NCBI RefSeq assembly: GCF_050875635.1
Contig: NZ_JBPAOH010000021.1
Location: 11,505 to 75,504 of the forward strand
Direction of reading: 5' to 3'
DNA: 64,000 nt
Origin: Hassallia sp050875635
Lineage (GTDB): Bacteria; Cyanobacteriota; Cyanobacteriia; Cyanobacteriales; Nostocaceae
Shown: positions 34,472 to 43,359 of the stretch, one piece after another
Numbering within the stretch: position 1 is the stretch's first letter
Layout of the letters: each line of letters begins with the position of its first letter
Notes under the pieces: model-generated
The model's input: the letters and a program-made list of their open reading frames with translations, nothing else
Databases searched by the model: none
What the model was told of the DNA's origin: nothing
Position numbers and translations under genes: made by a program

Positions 34472-35605
34472 TCAATTTGAAGTTGTATAAATGTTATTTT
34501 TTGTAGGACGTTTTGTCCAGTGACGATACCAGTACATTAGAAAGCCAGTGACAAATAGAATCAGTGGTGCAAGTCCCACGAACACATAGAGAATGCGAGT
34601 AGGCAAGCCACCAAAAGTACCATAGTGTAGGGGAGTAAAGGAGTTGAGGACGCGATCGCCCAACCGCATCTTTAAAGCATTATCAACTCGCAAAACCTCA
34701 CCACTGTACTGGTCAAGATAAACATTACTATTCCCATACTCTACATTTTCCTGCGGCAGCTTCATGCGAATTTGTAGAGCTTCTTCTGGTTTACCAGGGA
34801 AGTAAATGCTTTTGGTAACAGCACCAGGTAAGGCAGCATCGGCAATTTTCAGTTGCTGTGTTAGTCCTAAAATCGATTTACCAGGAATTGGCTTGGATAC
34901 TAGCTCGGATGGTAAAGGGGTGAATGTCACAGCATAAATGATCGGCTCAGTCAAATCGTAGAAATTCCAGCAGAAGCCCGTAAAGCCAGTAAAGAATAAA
35001 AAAACCACAGCGATAATGCCAGCCACTTTGTGAATATCAAAGTTCGCCCTTTGGGGATGAGCATCAAGCTTAATTTTGAAGCCTGCAATTAGCTTACGCC
35101 AACCGGGCCACAGAACTAAACCTGTGATAGTGAGGATACACATTAGAAACGCAGCAATGCCAACAATTATAGTTCCGGTTTCCCCTGCCATTAGGCTAAC
35201 GTGCAGTTTAAGGAGCATACCAATTAGAGTTTTATCCGATATACGCTCACCGATAATTTTGCCTGTATAAGGGTTGACAAAAACTTCTGTCCTTTGCTCA
35301 TCAGTTGATGACAACTGCCCCACGTAGGGAGAAGAAGGAGTATCTGGCAAATAAATACGAAAAAGATGGAGATCGCCTCGCGCGGCATACTTCGCCTCAA
35401 TTGTATTCACCACAGACTCTGGAGATAACTGCACCTGTTGGGGCGTAATAATTCCATACTGTTGAGCAATCATAAAGTGGTCAAAATCTTGCTCGAACAC
35501 TAACAGGCTACCTGTCAAGCCAACGATAAGCAGCACCAGTCCAACAAAAAAACCGATATATTGGTGCAGGTAAAAAACGATATCGCGTAGTTTTTTCCGG
35601 TTCAC
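34472..35605 (-). CDS. PepSY-associated membrane protein (iron-regulated PiuB-like)
   Basis: A 377-residue protein with four membrane helices: FYLHQYIGFFVGLVLLIVGL near the start, then a periplasmic PepSY domain, IIVGIAAFLMCILTITGLVL, HKVAGIIAVVFLFFTGFTGF, and ILYVFVGLAPLILFVTGFLM near the end. The pattern with HQYIGF and HKVAG His residues is that of PepSY_TM proteins encoded beside siderophore receptors, where they are thought to help iron release or reduction at the inner membrane. The TonB receptor gene is 57 bp upstream on the same strand, supporting an operon. Confidence 0.88.
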   Translation of the reverse strand: MNRKKLRDIVFYLHQYIGFFVGLVLLIVGLTGSLLVFEQDFDHFMIAQQYGIITPQQVQLSPESVVNTIEAKYAARGDLHLFRIYLPDTPSSPYVGQLSSTDEQRTEVFVNPYTGKIIGERISDKTLIGMLLKLHVSLMAGETGTIIVGIAAFLMCILTITGLVLWPGWRKLIAGFKIKLDAHPQRANFDIHKVAGIIAVVFLFFTGFTGFCWNFYDLTEPIIYAVTFTPLPSELVSKPIPGKSILGLTQQLKIADAALPGAVTKSIYFPGKPEEALQIRMKLPQENVEYGNSNVYLDQYSGEVLRVDNALKMRLGDRVLNSFTPLHYGTFGGLPTRILYVFVGLAPLILFVTGFLMYWYRHWTKRPTKNNIYTTSN

Positions 35606-35662
35606 GATGTACTCTCAGATGCAGCATCAAGAAGTCCCAATGCTCCCTTTCCCTTTGCAAGG

Positions 35663-38287
35663 TCAAAACTGCACGGAAATCGTTCCCAGAACAGTCAACG
35701 GCGCACCAGGACGCAGATAGTAGCCTTGAGAATCGTAATACTGAGTACTAAAAAGATTCTTAAAGTTCAGCCCAACCCGCCAGTTATCGCGTTTGTAAAA
35801 AATGGTGGCATCAGCACGCACATAGGAGGGGATTTTGAATGTGTTGGGGAGTGTGGCTTCGCGATCGCCTGTATAAAATACTCCCCCACCAAACCCTAAT
35901 CCTCTCAAATCACCGCTTTGAATTTCATAAGTTGTCCACAGACTACCACCAGCACTGGGAGCATTTACAAGAGAGTCGCCCACTGGTAGGCTGTTATCCT
36001 TGCTTACAAAAGCATCGTTGACAAAGTAGGATGCAATCACATTCCAGCCTGGTAGAATCTGCCCAGAAATATCAAATTCCAAACCGCGACTTTTCACTTC
36101 TCCAGCTGCGATGGAAAAGTCAGAGTTATCTGGATTGGGATCGGTTGTAGCGACATTTTCCTTGGTAATATCATAGGCGGCAAAAGTAGCGGATAGCCTG
36201 TCTTTAACCAGTTCCGCTTTGACTCCGACTTCATACTGAGTGCCGCGCTCTGGTGGCAGTAGATTTCCATCTACCGTCCGCGAAAAGCTGGGATTAAACG
36301 AGCGGCTGTAGCTGGCGTAAATTGAAATCGGCGGTAGGGGCTGATAAACAATGCCAACGCGAGGTGAAAAAGCCTCATCATAAAGCCGCTCATTGGTAGC
36401 GTCATCAATTGGATCTCTACCGAAAGAATCCAGCAGTTGAGAGCGATTTTTGCGGTGAACAAAGTCATACCTGCCGCCCACCAATAGCTTCAGATTTGGC
36501 AGCAATGTAACTTGATCTTGCAGATAAAGGGCGATCGTATTGCGGTCATAACGATCCCGTTGCGCTGCCTCATCAAACTCTGGTGGTGGGGAAGCGCCAT
36601 ACACAGGATTGAATAAATCAATACTGGGAGTCAGTGAAACAGTGCTTCGGAGATAATCGTAGCCATAGATATATTTATTCCACTCCAACCCCAAAAGAAC
36701 TTGATGTTGGATGGAACCTGTGCTGAAATTACCGATTAGGTCGTTTTGCAGAGAGTAGTTTTGTAAATAACCAGGACCTGCGGCAAACCTTCGCAGCACG
36801 GTACGACCATCTGAATCAATGCTATTCGGTCGAAACTCTGACTCTTCAGAATCATCAAGCGTAACAGAAAAGCCACTGCGAAGCCGGATGTTTTCACTGA
36901 AGCGATGATTGACATTCAGAAATACAGAGTGTGTCTCTTTGGAGAAACGATCGCCTGGTTCCCCTAGAAAACGACTAATCGGAGCTTTAAAAACGCTTGG
37001 ATCGGGCGGAAGACCATCATAATAAGTGCGATCGACATTGAGATATTCATACTCCAGTGTCAATGTTGTCGCATCACCAATTTTGTAGCTCAGTGCTGGT
37101 GCGATCGCGTATGTTTCCTGATGATTAAAATCGATAAAACTACCAAAGTTTTCGTATGCGGCATTCAGACGGTACAGCAATGTTTTGTCTGAGTTCAGCG
37201 GTCCAGAAATATCAATGGAGGGACGATAAGTGCTAAAACTTCCGGCTGTAAATTCAGCAGAGTAGTAAGGCTCGCTGAGTGGTTGTTTGGTAATGTAATT
37301 CACCACACCTCCCGGCTCAAACTGTCCATATAGCACTGAAGCCGGACCCTTGAGAACTTCGATCCGCTCAATGTTAGTCGGATTCACAAAGTTGTCCTGA
37401 ACGGCAAAACCGTTTCTCAAGTTGTCATAGGTTGTGAATCCCCGAATGTTGTAATTATCCGTAGCCCCAGCATAGCCCCCTTGTGGAGTCACACCACTGA
37501 CATTCCGTGCAGCATCGCTAATCCGGGTGATTTGCTGATCTTTGATAACTTGTTGGGGGATAACTTGAATCGACTGGGGAATATCACGGGTTGGGGTATC
37601 AGTTCTTGTGGCAGTTGTTGCATCTGGCACTCGATACCCATCTTGTTCACCCGTTACTACCAACTCAATCGGTTCATCATCTTGTGCAGATGGTTGGTTT
37701 GGCTGTGTTTGACTTTCTGGCTTTTGTTGAGAGGGAGTTGGTGGGGTTTGCGGTGGCTGCTGTGTTGGCGCTCCCGATGCTGCACTAGCCACAGAGAAGA
37801 TTATACCCTCGTTGGGACTGTCAAACAATTCGACTGTTGGTACACTCCCCTCACCCGTCACTGTCACGCGGATAGTATTGGCATCAAAGTTTGTTACCGT
37901 TATCTCAGTAACACCCGCAATTGGTTTATTAGAGCGGAATGTGAACGCATCACCGTTGGGTAAGCGCAGTTGAGCATTAGGAATATCAGCAATAAAGTTA
38001 TTACCCGCACTGCGATTTGTGACTTGCAACTGTTCACCTTGGCTAGTCTGTAAAATCACCTCCACACCCTTATCAGTGGGATTTGCCTTAACTGAGGTAA
38101 CTTGCACAACTTCAGTTTGTGGCGTTTGCTTGTCTTGTTCTATCTGAGCCAACCATTCTTTCACTGTTCTTGCAGAACGCTCTAGCTCTTGCACGCGAGG
38201 AATTTTAGTAACTTCCTTTGCCTGAGTTGGTTGTATGACGACAGCAATAAGAAAACAGGAAATAAAAAACGATCGCAACAGTTTCAT
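35663..38287 (-). CDS. TonB-dependent siderophore receptor with N-terminal AMIN domain
   Basis: A 874-residue outer-membrane receptor from ATG 38287 (MKLLRSFFISCFLIAVV). Order: signal peptide ending QPTQA; AMIN-type domain about residues 45-165 (VEVILQTSQGEQLQVTNRSA); Pro/Gln-rich linker; plug domain about 225-340 (TDTPTRDIPQSIQVIPQQVI, then VLKGPASVLYGQFEPGG); and a 22-strand barrel ending in SVQF with the terminal Phe. The AMIN-plus-plug arrangement is a cyanobacterial hallmark. It should import a ferric siderophore, powered by TonB. An AraC regulator upstream and a PepSY protein downstream complete the locus. Confidence 0.95.
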   Translation of the reverse strand: MKLLRSFFISCFLIAVVIQPTQAKEVTKIPRVQELERSARTVKEWLAQIEQDKQTPQTEVVQVTSVKANPTDKGVEVILQTSQGEQLQVTNRSAGNNFIADIPNAQLRLPNGDAFTFRSNKPIAGVTEITVTNFDANTIRVTVTGEGSVPTVELFDSPNEGIIFSVASAASGAPTQQPPQTPPTPSQQKPESQTQPNQPSAQDDEPIELVVTGEQDGYRVPDATTATRTDTPTRDIPQSIQVIPQQVIKDQQITRISDAARNVSGVTPQGGYAGATDNYNIRGFTTYDNLRNGFAVQDNFVNPTNIERIEVLKGPASVLYGQFEPGGVVNYITKQPLSEPYYSAEFTAGSFSTYRPSIDISGPLNSDKTLLYRLNAAYENFGSFIDFNHQETYAIAPALSYKIGDATTLTLEYEYLNVDRTYYDGLPPDPSVFKAPISRFLGEPGDRFSKETHSVFLNVNHRFSENIRLRSGFSVTLDDSEESEFRPNSIDSDGRTVLRRFAAGPGYLQNYSLQNDLIGNFSTGSIQHQVLLGLEWNKYIYGYDYLRSTVSLTPSIDLFNPVYGASPPPEFDEAAQRDRYDRNTIALYLQDQVTLLPNLKLLVGGRYDFVHRKNRSQLLDSFGRDPIDDATNERLYDEAFSPRVGIVYQPLPPISIYASYSRSFNPSFSRTVDGNLLPPERGTQYEVGVKAELVKDRLSATFAAYDITKENVATTDPNPDNSDFSIAAGEVKSRGLEFDISGQILPGWNVIASYFVNDAFVSKDNSLPVGDSLVNAPSAGGSLWTTYEIQSGDLRGLGFGGGVFYTGDREATLPNTFKIPSYVRADATIFYKRDNWRVGLNFKNLFSTQYYDSQGYYLRPGAPLTVLGTISVQF

Positions 38288-38319
38288 AACTCCACACACC
38301 CAACCGTATTTCTGAAAAC

Positions 38320-38350
38320 AGAGCTTAATATTTGAGAATTATTATTATGT
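38320..38350 (-). promoter_or_regulatory. Candidate Fur box upstream of TonB receptor
   Basis: On the minus strand the gap between the regulator and receptor genes reads ATAATAATAATTCTCAAATA, resembling Fur sites of filamentous cyanobacteria as I recall them. It lies about 40-60 bp before the receptor start, where an iron-responsive repressor site would be expected. Inference from pattern and context only. Confidence 0.4.
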
Positions 38351-38437
38351 AACTCTATTCAGGAGAATACGAAAATTTGGATGTTTGCATATATCTGAAA
38401 CCGGATTTTTTTTATCTGAATCGGGATCTACCTTTTG

Positions 38438-39430
38438 CTACAAGCCTTTGTGCTGACGATAATCTCTAGGAGTGACACCAAATTGCCGCTTAAATAAGTA
38501 GCCAAAATGACTTGTGCTTTCATACCCCACTTGATAAGCAATTTCTGCGATCGCCAAATTAGTGCCTCGGAGTAGCTGTTGTGCTTGCTCTAGCCGCAAA
38601 GATTGCACGTACCCACACACCGTAGTGCCAAAAACTTCTCGAAATCCCCGCTTGAGCTTAAAGTCATTGAGTCCGATTTGTCTGGCTAAATTTAGTAAAG
38701 AAGGTGGATTCTGAAGCGTTTGATTTAGAATGGCTTTAGCGTGATGTAAACGTTCAATTTCATCGGGACGGAAAAAGAGCGATCGCTGCAATACCTGATT
38801 ATTTTCCCCCCACTGTGCAATCTGAAGTACCAGTAATTCCAACACCTTTGCTTCTAAATACATTTCTCTGAGTGTTTCTCGGAACGGACACTGCAATATT
38901 TGCTTCAGCACCAGTCGCATTGCAGGTGTAATCGCTCCTAATGGCTGATGAAACCGCTGCTTTGTGGGATTTTCTATCAACTGCTGGAGCAAAACAGGCA
39001 ATTCCTCAAAGCTGCTTTGGAAACTAGAAAGTAAATCGGGATACCAATAAATGCTAATACACTGCTTGCGCTGATTCGCAGCAAAATGCTCAAACTCCCG
39101 AATATCAGGCAAGAAAAACAAGTAGTTGTAGCCTGCAACTTCTTCGTAATCGTCATCTACACCAGCTACATTTGGCGTAGTGGTTCTCATACCACCAGAC
39201 AGAAAAAATTTAGATGTCAGAAAAGGCAAATCATCGTGTTCACCTTCAACAATCACTGCTTCAGAATACTCGCTTTCATGGATTGCTAGCTCAAGGTTAT
39301 GGCGAAGAAAAGTCCAGTGACTGCTGCTTTGACCAAACCAAGTAGATAATTCTACTTTTCTCTCACAGTCATTAAGCTGCACATCGTTAGACAATTCACC
39401 AAAGTCTGTATCGGTTAGACGAATGGTCAT
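38438..39430 (-). CDS. AraC-family regulator (PchR-like)
   Basis: A 330-residue protein. The C-terminal AraC DNA-binding domain (about residues 230-328) has two helix-turn-helix units: SLLNLARQIGLNDFKLKRGF with FGTTVCGYVQSLRLEQAQQL, then IAEIAYQVGYESTSHFGYLF and FKRQFGVTPRDYR. The N-terminal sensor half resembles PchR-type siderophore sensors often encoded next to TonB receptors. By analogy, ferric siderophore in the cytoplasm would activate receptor transcription. The gene is immediately upstream of the receptor and in the same direction, 150 bp apart. Confidence 0.9.
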   Translation of the reverse strand: MTIRLTDTDFGELSNDVQLNDCERKVELSTWFGQSSSHWTFLRHNLELAIHESEYSEAVIVEGEHDDLPFLTSKFFLSGGMRTTTPNVAGVDDDYEEVAGYNYLFFLPDIREFEHFAANQRKQCISIYWYPDLLSSFQSSFEELPVLLQQLIENPTKQRFHQPLGAITPAMRLVLKQILQCPFRETLREMYLEAKVLELLVLQIAQWGENNQVLQRSLFFRPDEIERLHHAKAILNQTLQNPPSLLNLARQIGLNDFKLKRGFREVFGTTVCGYVQSLRLEQAQQLLRGTNLAIAEIAYQVGYESTSHFGYLFKRQFGVTPRDYRQHKGL

Positions 39431-39435
39431 GATAA

Positions 39436-39470
39436 TACTCTCAATAGCTTATTGAGAAATAGTATTGATC
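39436..39470. promoter_or_regulatory. Palindrome upstream of the AraC regulator gene
   Basis: Perfect 7-bp arms CTCAATA (39440-39446) and TATTGAG (39450-39456) around GCT, with weaker outer ATACT/AGTAT arms. It begins 6-10 bp before the start codon on the minus strand. The CTCAATA core also resembles the Fur-like site before the receptor, so an autoregulator or Fur operator is plausible. Confidence 0.45.
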
Positions 39471-39715
39471 AAGATGACGAGCGATGTCTACGACAAGCCC
39501 TTCTCAATCGCAAAGACGCTGCGCGTTGGCGAAGCCTGCGCTTTGCGCTTACGGCTTGGTGCAGAGTCGGCACGAGGGAAACCCTCCCGCAGCGCTGCTT
39601 CACCGCTAAGAGCGTCTACGCAATTGAAAATGTTGTTATAGATAATGAAAAGTTTGACTCAAGTTCATTTATGTAAACTTTTTAGTAAGGGCGGGGAGAC
39701 CCCACCCCTACTAGG

Positions 39716-40657
39716 CTATGCTAAATTGCTAATTGATAAAGCAAACTGTTGGGAAATAAAGGGCAAAATATCGCGACTTTTTGCGTGTGCTTTGCCTTCT
39801 GTAAATACGACTAAAAGATACGGTGGCAAATCTTGTAACTCGATGTAAGCTGCGTCATGACGAACTTGACTTGTCCAACCGGCTTTTGACCAAATTTGCG
39901 CGTTTTCGGGAAGTCCACTACCTAAAAAGCCTGTAATTTGGTCTTCTTCAACGTCTGTTGGTAAATCTTCTCTTTTGAGACTGCGTTTGAGTAAAGCCAT
40001 CATTGCTTGCGATCGCCCACTTGACACTGCCACTCCACCAACGATACTATGCAATAATCTGGCAGTGGCGTTTGTTGTCAACATGTTGCGATTCTCCAGC
40101 ATTTCTCCATAAAATGCCCGTTCCCGTCCATAAGGACCATCACCCCACGTTTTTTGGCAAACGTTTATCGTCTCTAATTCTTCCCACCCCAAAGACTTGA
40201 TATAGCGGTTAACAATATTGCGTTGATGCTTCCAAGTTTCAAATGGTCCTGCCGATAATTCTGGACCCGAAGTGGTTCCACTCAGCATATCTATAACCAA
40301 GCTGGTACCATCATTGCTAGAATCAACTATCATATCTCGCGTGGCTCTTTCCAATTCCTTGGAAGTCTGAAGCATTTGCTTTTCCAGCCATTCGTTTACC
40401 GCTACCATGTAAAACAGCTTTACCACACTCGCAGGATAAATACGTTCAACGCCACGATAAGTAAAACCACGTACAGAATGGTTCCAAAAAGCATTTGGAG
40501 TTAAAGCACCACCAGTATTTACAAGTATCGGCGGATCGTAGACAATCCAAGTCAGAGCAATTTGGTTACGGGCTAAAGTGGGAAATTGTGCCCAAGTTGC
40601 CTCTAAAATGCCTAACCCAAGATTTTCTAGTTGTTCGTCTTGCTTAAAAAAAATCAT
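39716..40657 (-). CDS. Class-A beta-lactamase-like serine hydrolase
   Basis: A 313-residue protein of the penicillin-binding/serine beta-lactamase fold. The active-site SVVK (Ser77, Lys80) follows YPASVVKLFYM; the second motif appears as SND (114-116) in IVDSSNDGTSL, the usual S-x-N changed; the third KTG-type motif is KAG in WSKAGWTSQ. No signal peptide is evident (MIFFKQDEQLENLGLG), unlike secreted lactamases, so a cytoplasmic or unconventionally located esterase/peptidase role cannot be excluded. Its gene is divergent from the NlpC/P60 gene with only 12 bp between starts. Confidence 0.8.
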   Translation of the reverse strand: MIFFKQDEQLENLGLGILEATWAQFPTLARNQIALTWIVYDPPILVNTGGALTPNAFWNHSVRGFTYRGVERIYPASVVKLFYMVAVNEWLEKQMLQTSKELERATRDMIVDSSNDGTSLVIDMLSGTTSGPELSAGPFETWKHQRNIVNRYIKSLGWEELETINVCQKTWGDGPYGRERAFYGEMLENRNMLTTNATARLLHSIVGGVAVSSGRSQAMMALLKRSLKREDLPTDVEEDQITGFLGSGLPENAQIWSKAGWTSQVRHDAAYIELQDLPPYLLVVFTEGKAHAKSRDILPFISQQFALSISNLA

Positions 40658-40669
40658 TGTTCTTGAAGA

Positions 40670-41371
40670 ATGTCCTTTAATCTAAAATCTGACGAGTATC
40701 AGTGTCTTGCTGACCTAAACTTATATGATTCTCCTGAATGTACGCGCTTGGCAACTCAAGCCGCAGTAGGGCGACATTTGCGGATAACATCAAATGATAA
40801 TGATTCAGCCGTTGAGGTCTGTTTGTGTGAGGATGACTATCCAGGATGGGTATCGCTGACAGATTTGAGTTTATTACAATCTGCTACTGTACCTTATGAA
40901 GCTACTGCATTTTCTCAATCTCAGATAAAAAAACTGCTCGCTGAGGTAATTGTTTTTACGCAACAAGCGATGCAACAAGCAAATTATTACCTCTGGGGTG
41001 GTACCGTAGCACCAAACTACGACTGTTCGGGGTTGATGCAAGCGGCTTTTGCTTCGGTGGGTGTTTGGATACCTAGAGACGCTTATCAGCAAGAAGAATT
41101 CACCCGGCAAATTAGTACAGCAGAACTAGAGGCGGGGGATTTGGTATTTTTTGGCACTCCCCAAAAAGCGACTCATGTTGGACTTTATTTGGCGGATGGT
41201 TATTACATCCATAGTTCTGGCAAAGATAAGGGACGAAATGGTATTGCAATTGACTGTTTGACGGAACAGGGAGATGCGGTTAGTCAGTCATATTATCAAC
41301 AACTGCGAGGTGCTGGTAGGGTTGTGATGAGTTACGAACCGCGAAGACGCGAAGGACGCGAAGGAATATGA
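40670..41371 (+). CDS. NlpC/P60 peptidoglycan endopeptidase (C40) with N-terminal SH3-like domain
   Basis: A 233-residue enzyme. Residues about 10-72 form an SH3b-like domain (YQCLADLNLYDSPECTRLAT, DDYPGWVSL). The catalytic domain follows: YDCSGLMQAAF (Cys119), THVGLYLADG (His169) and YIHSSG (His181). Cyanobacterial proteins of this layout and length are gamma-D-glutamyl-L-diamino acid endopeptidases acting in cell-wall recycling. The last 10 residues (PRRREGREGI) come from a 28-bp dispersed repeat, see 41336-41363. The stop overlaps the ATG of the next gene (ATGA). Confidence 0.93.
   Translation: MSFNLKSDEYQCLADLNLYDSPECTRLATQAAVGRHLRITSNDNDSAVEVCLCEDDYPGWVSLTDLSLLQSATVPYEATAFSQSQIKKLLAEVIVFTQQAMQQANYYLWGGTVAPNYDCSGLMQAAFASVGVWIPRDAYQQEEFTRQISTAELEAGDLVFFGTPQKATHVGLYLADGYYIHSSGKDKGRNGIAIDCLTEQGDAVSQSYYQQLRGAGRVVMSYEPRRREGREGI
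41336..41363. repeat. 28-bp dispersed repeat forming the NlpC/P60 C-terminus
   Basis: GAACCGCGAAGACGCGAAGG followed by ACGCGAAG; 26 of 28 bases match the non-coding copy at 20301-20328. Here it is translated in frame as the basic tail of the endopeptidase. Confidence 0.75.
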
Positions 41372-42381
41372 GGGGTGGGTTGATTTCCCAAAGGATGACT
41401 GAACAAAATGGGGCGATGTCGTCGGTTGTTCCTGATGTTTCGGTTGTGGTGCCAATATATAATGAGGTTGAATCGATACCGCATTTGTTGGAGGCGATCG
41501 CTTCTACTTTAACTGCAAGTGAGTTAAGTTATGAGATCATTTGTGTGGATGACGGTTCTTCTGATGGCAGTGCGGAGTTTCTCAGAAGAGAAGCGCAAAC
41601 ACGCAACGATTTAAAAGCGGTAATTTTGCGACGCAATTACGGTCAAACGGCAGCGATGTCTGCTGGATTTAATCATGCTTTAGGTAAAGCAATTGTCACT
41701 TTAGATGCTGATTTGCAAAATGACCCAGTAGATATACCGTTGCTGTTGGCAAAGTTAGAAGAAGGTTACGATTTGGTCAGCGGTTGGCGGAAAAACCGTC
41801 AAGATGGTGCTTTGAAGCGGTTACTTCCTTCCAAAATTGCCAACTGGCTGATTAGACGGACTACTAGTGTAAATATTCATGATTATGGTTGTTCGCTGAA
41901 GGCTTATCGTGCCGAATTGGTTGCAGATATGAATCTTTATGGCGAACTGCACCGATTTTTACCAGCTTTGGCGTACATTGAAGGAGCAAGAATTACCGAA
42001 ATTCCGGTACGTCATCACGCCCGCCGCTTTGGTCAGAGTAAGTATGGATTATCCCGTACTTTCCGGGTGTTGATGGATTTGCTAACTATTTTATTCATGA
42101 AAAAGTTCCTCACTCGTCCAATGCACGTTTTTGGACTGTGGGGTTTGATTTCCATGCTTTCGGGTGGAGCGATCGCTATTTACTTGACTTTTGTCAAATT
42201 AGCTTTTCATCAGGATATAGGCGATCGCCCTTTACTGATTTTGGCGGTTCTCTTATTAGTAACTGGTGTACAGCTTTTTTGCTTCGGTCTTTTGGCAGAG
42301 TTGCTAATGCGTACTTACCACGAATCTCAAGGACGCCCCATATATCGCGTGCGTGAGGTAGTCACTAAAAGCGTTAAGTAA
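41368..42381 (+). CDS. Polyprenyl-phosphate glycosyltransferase (GT2, DPM1/GtrB-like)
   Basis: A 337-residue membrane enzyme. The GT-A domain shows VSVVVPIYNEVESIPHLLEA, CVDDGSSDGS, VTLDADLQNDP (metal-binding DxD) and VSGWRKNRQDG. Two C-terminal helices (FGLWGLISMLSGGAIAIYLT and LLILAVLLLVTGVQLFCFGL) match GtrB/ArnC-type proteins that make polyprenyl-phosphate sugars. ATG 41368 overlaps the previous stop, while ATG 41395 (MTEQNG) is an equally plausible start. Translational coupling with the endopeptidase suggests a cell-envelope operon. Confidence 0.92.
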   Translation: MRGGLISQRMTEQNGAMSSVVPDVSVVVPIYNEVESIPHLLEAIASTLTASELSYEIICVDDGSSDGSAEFLRREAQTRNDLKAVILRRNYGQTAAMSAGFNHALGKAIVTLDADLQNDPVDIPLLLAKLEEGYDLVSGWRKNRQDGALKRLLPSKIANWLIRRTTSVNIHDYGCSLKAYRAELVADMNLYGELHRFLPALAYIEGARITEIPVRHHARRFGQSKYGLSRTFRVLMDLLTILFMKKFLTRPMHVFGLWGLISMLSGGAIAIYLTFVKLAFHQDIGDRPLLILAVLLLVTGVQLFCFGLLAELLMRTYHESQGRPIYRVREVVTKSVK

Positions 42382-42487
42382 AGTTACATCATAAAAGTGT
42401 CAGCAAGTACGGGCAGGTTACGCCGCCCGTACAATAATTTTGTTGGTTAACCGTTTCGCTGATTCGTGCAAAATCTTTTCTTTGGAG

Positions 42488-42664
42488 TTAGAACTTAATG
42501 AGTCCTAAATAAGCAGTTGCGGCAATCAGAAGAATTGTTATAACGCCCAATGTAACACTTAGCCCAAATTCAAAAGGAGCTTTTTCGTTAAGTTCCTCTT
42601 TGCTTTCATATGGTTGGGAGTTAGCAGAAATATTGGGGGAATTCGTTTGATTTTCGGTATTCAT
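42488..42664 (-). CDS. Small single-span membrane protein, 58 residues
   Basis: An open frame with ATG 42664 and stop TAA at 42488-42490. The N-terminal half is hydrophilic and Asn/Ser-rich (MNTENQTNSPNISANSQPYE), followed by ELNEKAPFEFG and one membrane helix (LSVTLGVITILLIAATAYLG) ending LIKF. The sharp change from polar to hydrophobic and the conserved-looking EKAPFEFG motif argue for a real protein. I do not recognise the family with certainty; small single-helix proteins of this size often associate with photosynthetic or respiratory complexes in cyanobacteria, which is inference. Confidence 0.6.
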   Translation of the reverse strand: MNTENQTNSPNISANSQPYESKEELNEKAPFEFGLSVTLGVITILLIAATAYLGLIKF

Positions 42665-43113
42665 GGCTATTATGGTTGATGCTCATTATTACTTAGTTTG
42701 CTGCAACTATCAAAAAATACATCTAGCTTGAGAAATACTAAAAAAGGTGTAGAAAAAGACTCAAGAAATTTTCTATTTCTCTATGCCCTGGATGGGCATT
42801 TCGTCAAAAATGCAGCGATGCCTGCGGCGGGCTGCGCCAACGCACTTCATTATGTATGAGAATAGAAAAGCGATACCTACGGTAAGCTACGAAGACCGCA
42901 CTTCGTCATGGACAATAGAAAAGCGATCCCACTTTGCGTTGTCACAAACAGCGTAGACGCATACAGGCTTTTAGACATCGCACTTTCAGCTAAATAGACC
43001 ACATTTGCCGTAGAGAACAATGCTGTGTCCTTACAGTGTGATTCAAATACGTGAAAACTGGTGTACAATCGACTTGATAATCTAGTAAGGAACAAAAGTA
43101 AGGAGTTGGAGTA
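42665..43113. repeat. HIP1/small-repeat region before AbrB-VapC pair
   Basis: No gene. Contains units of the type TATGAGAATAGAAAAGCGAT, interrupted by GC-rich inserts inside HIP1-like octamers (GCGAT-GCCTGCGGCGGGCTGCGCCAA-CGC at about 42815-42843). The same unit and insert recur at 43741-43890. Confidence 0.75.
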
Positions 43114-43359
43114 ATGGCTAGTGCAACCATCACGACAAAAGGACAAGTAACTATCCCTAAAGAAATTAGAGATTACCTTAATTTAGACACAGGTAGCAAG
43201 GTTGATTTTGTGATTGATGAAAATGGGATAGTGACACTTATTCCCTTGAATATCCCTGTTCAAAGCTTATCAGGGATTTTACATCGTCCAGGAATGAAAA
43301 GCGCAACTTTAGAGGAAATGGAAACAGCAATTAGAGAAGGGTCAAGTGATTGGAGTTGA
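43114..43359 (+). CDS. AbrB/MazE-like antitoxin
   Basis: An 81-residue protein with the SpoVT/AbrB swapped-hairpin DNA-binding domain at the N-terminus: ATITTKGQVTIPKEIRDYLN, then GSKVDFVIDENGIVTLIPL. The C-terminal tail (LEEMETAIREGSSDWS) would bind the toxin. A good ribosome-binding site (AAGGAGTTGGAG) precedes ATG 43114. It overlaps the vapC start by 14 bp, so the two are coupled; such antitoxins normally repress their own operon. Confidence 0.92.
   Translation: MASATITTKGQVTIPKEIRDYLNLDTGSKVDFVIDENGIVTLIPLNIPVQSLSGILHRPGMKSATLEEMETAIREGSSDWS

Noticed and set aside
39452..39848. Two small plus-strand frames between the AraC regulator and the hydrolase gene
   Set aside because: The first translates nested small repeats (CGCTTTGCGCTTACGGCTTG type); the second overlaps the hydrolase gene antisense. 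Neither has a ribosome-binding site.
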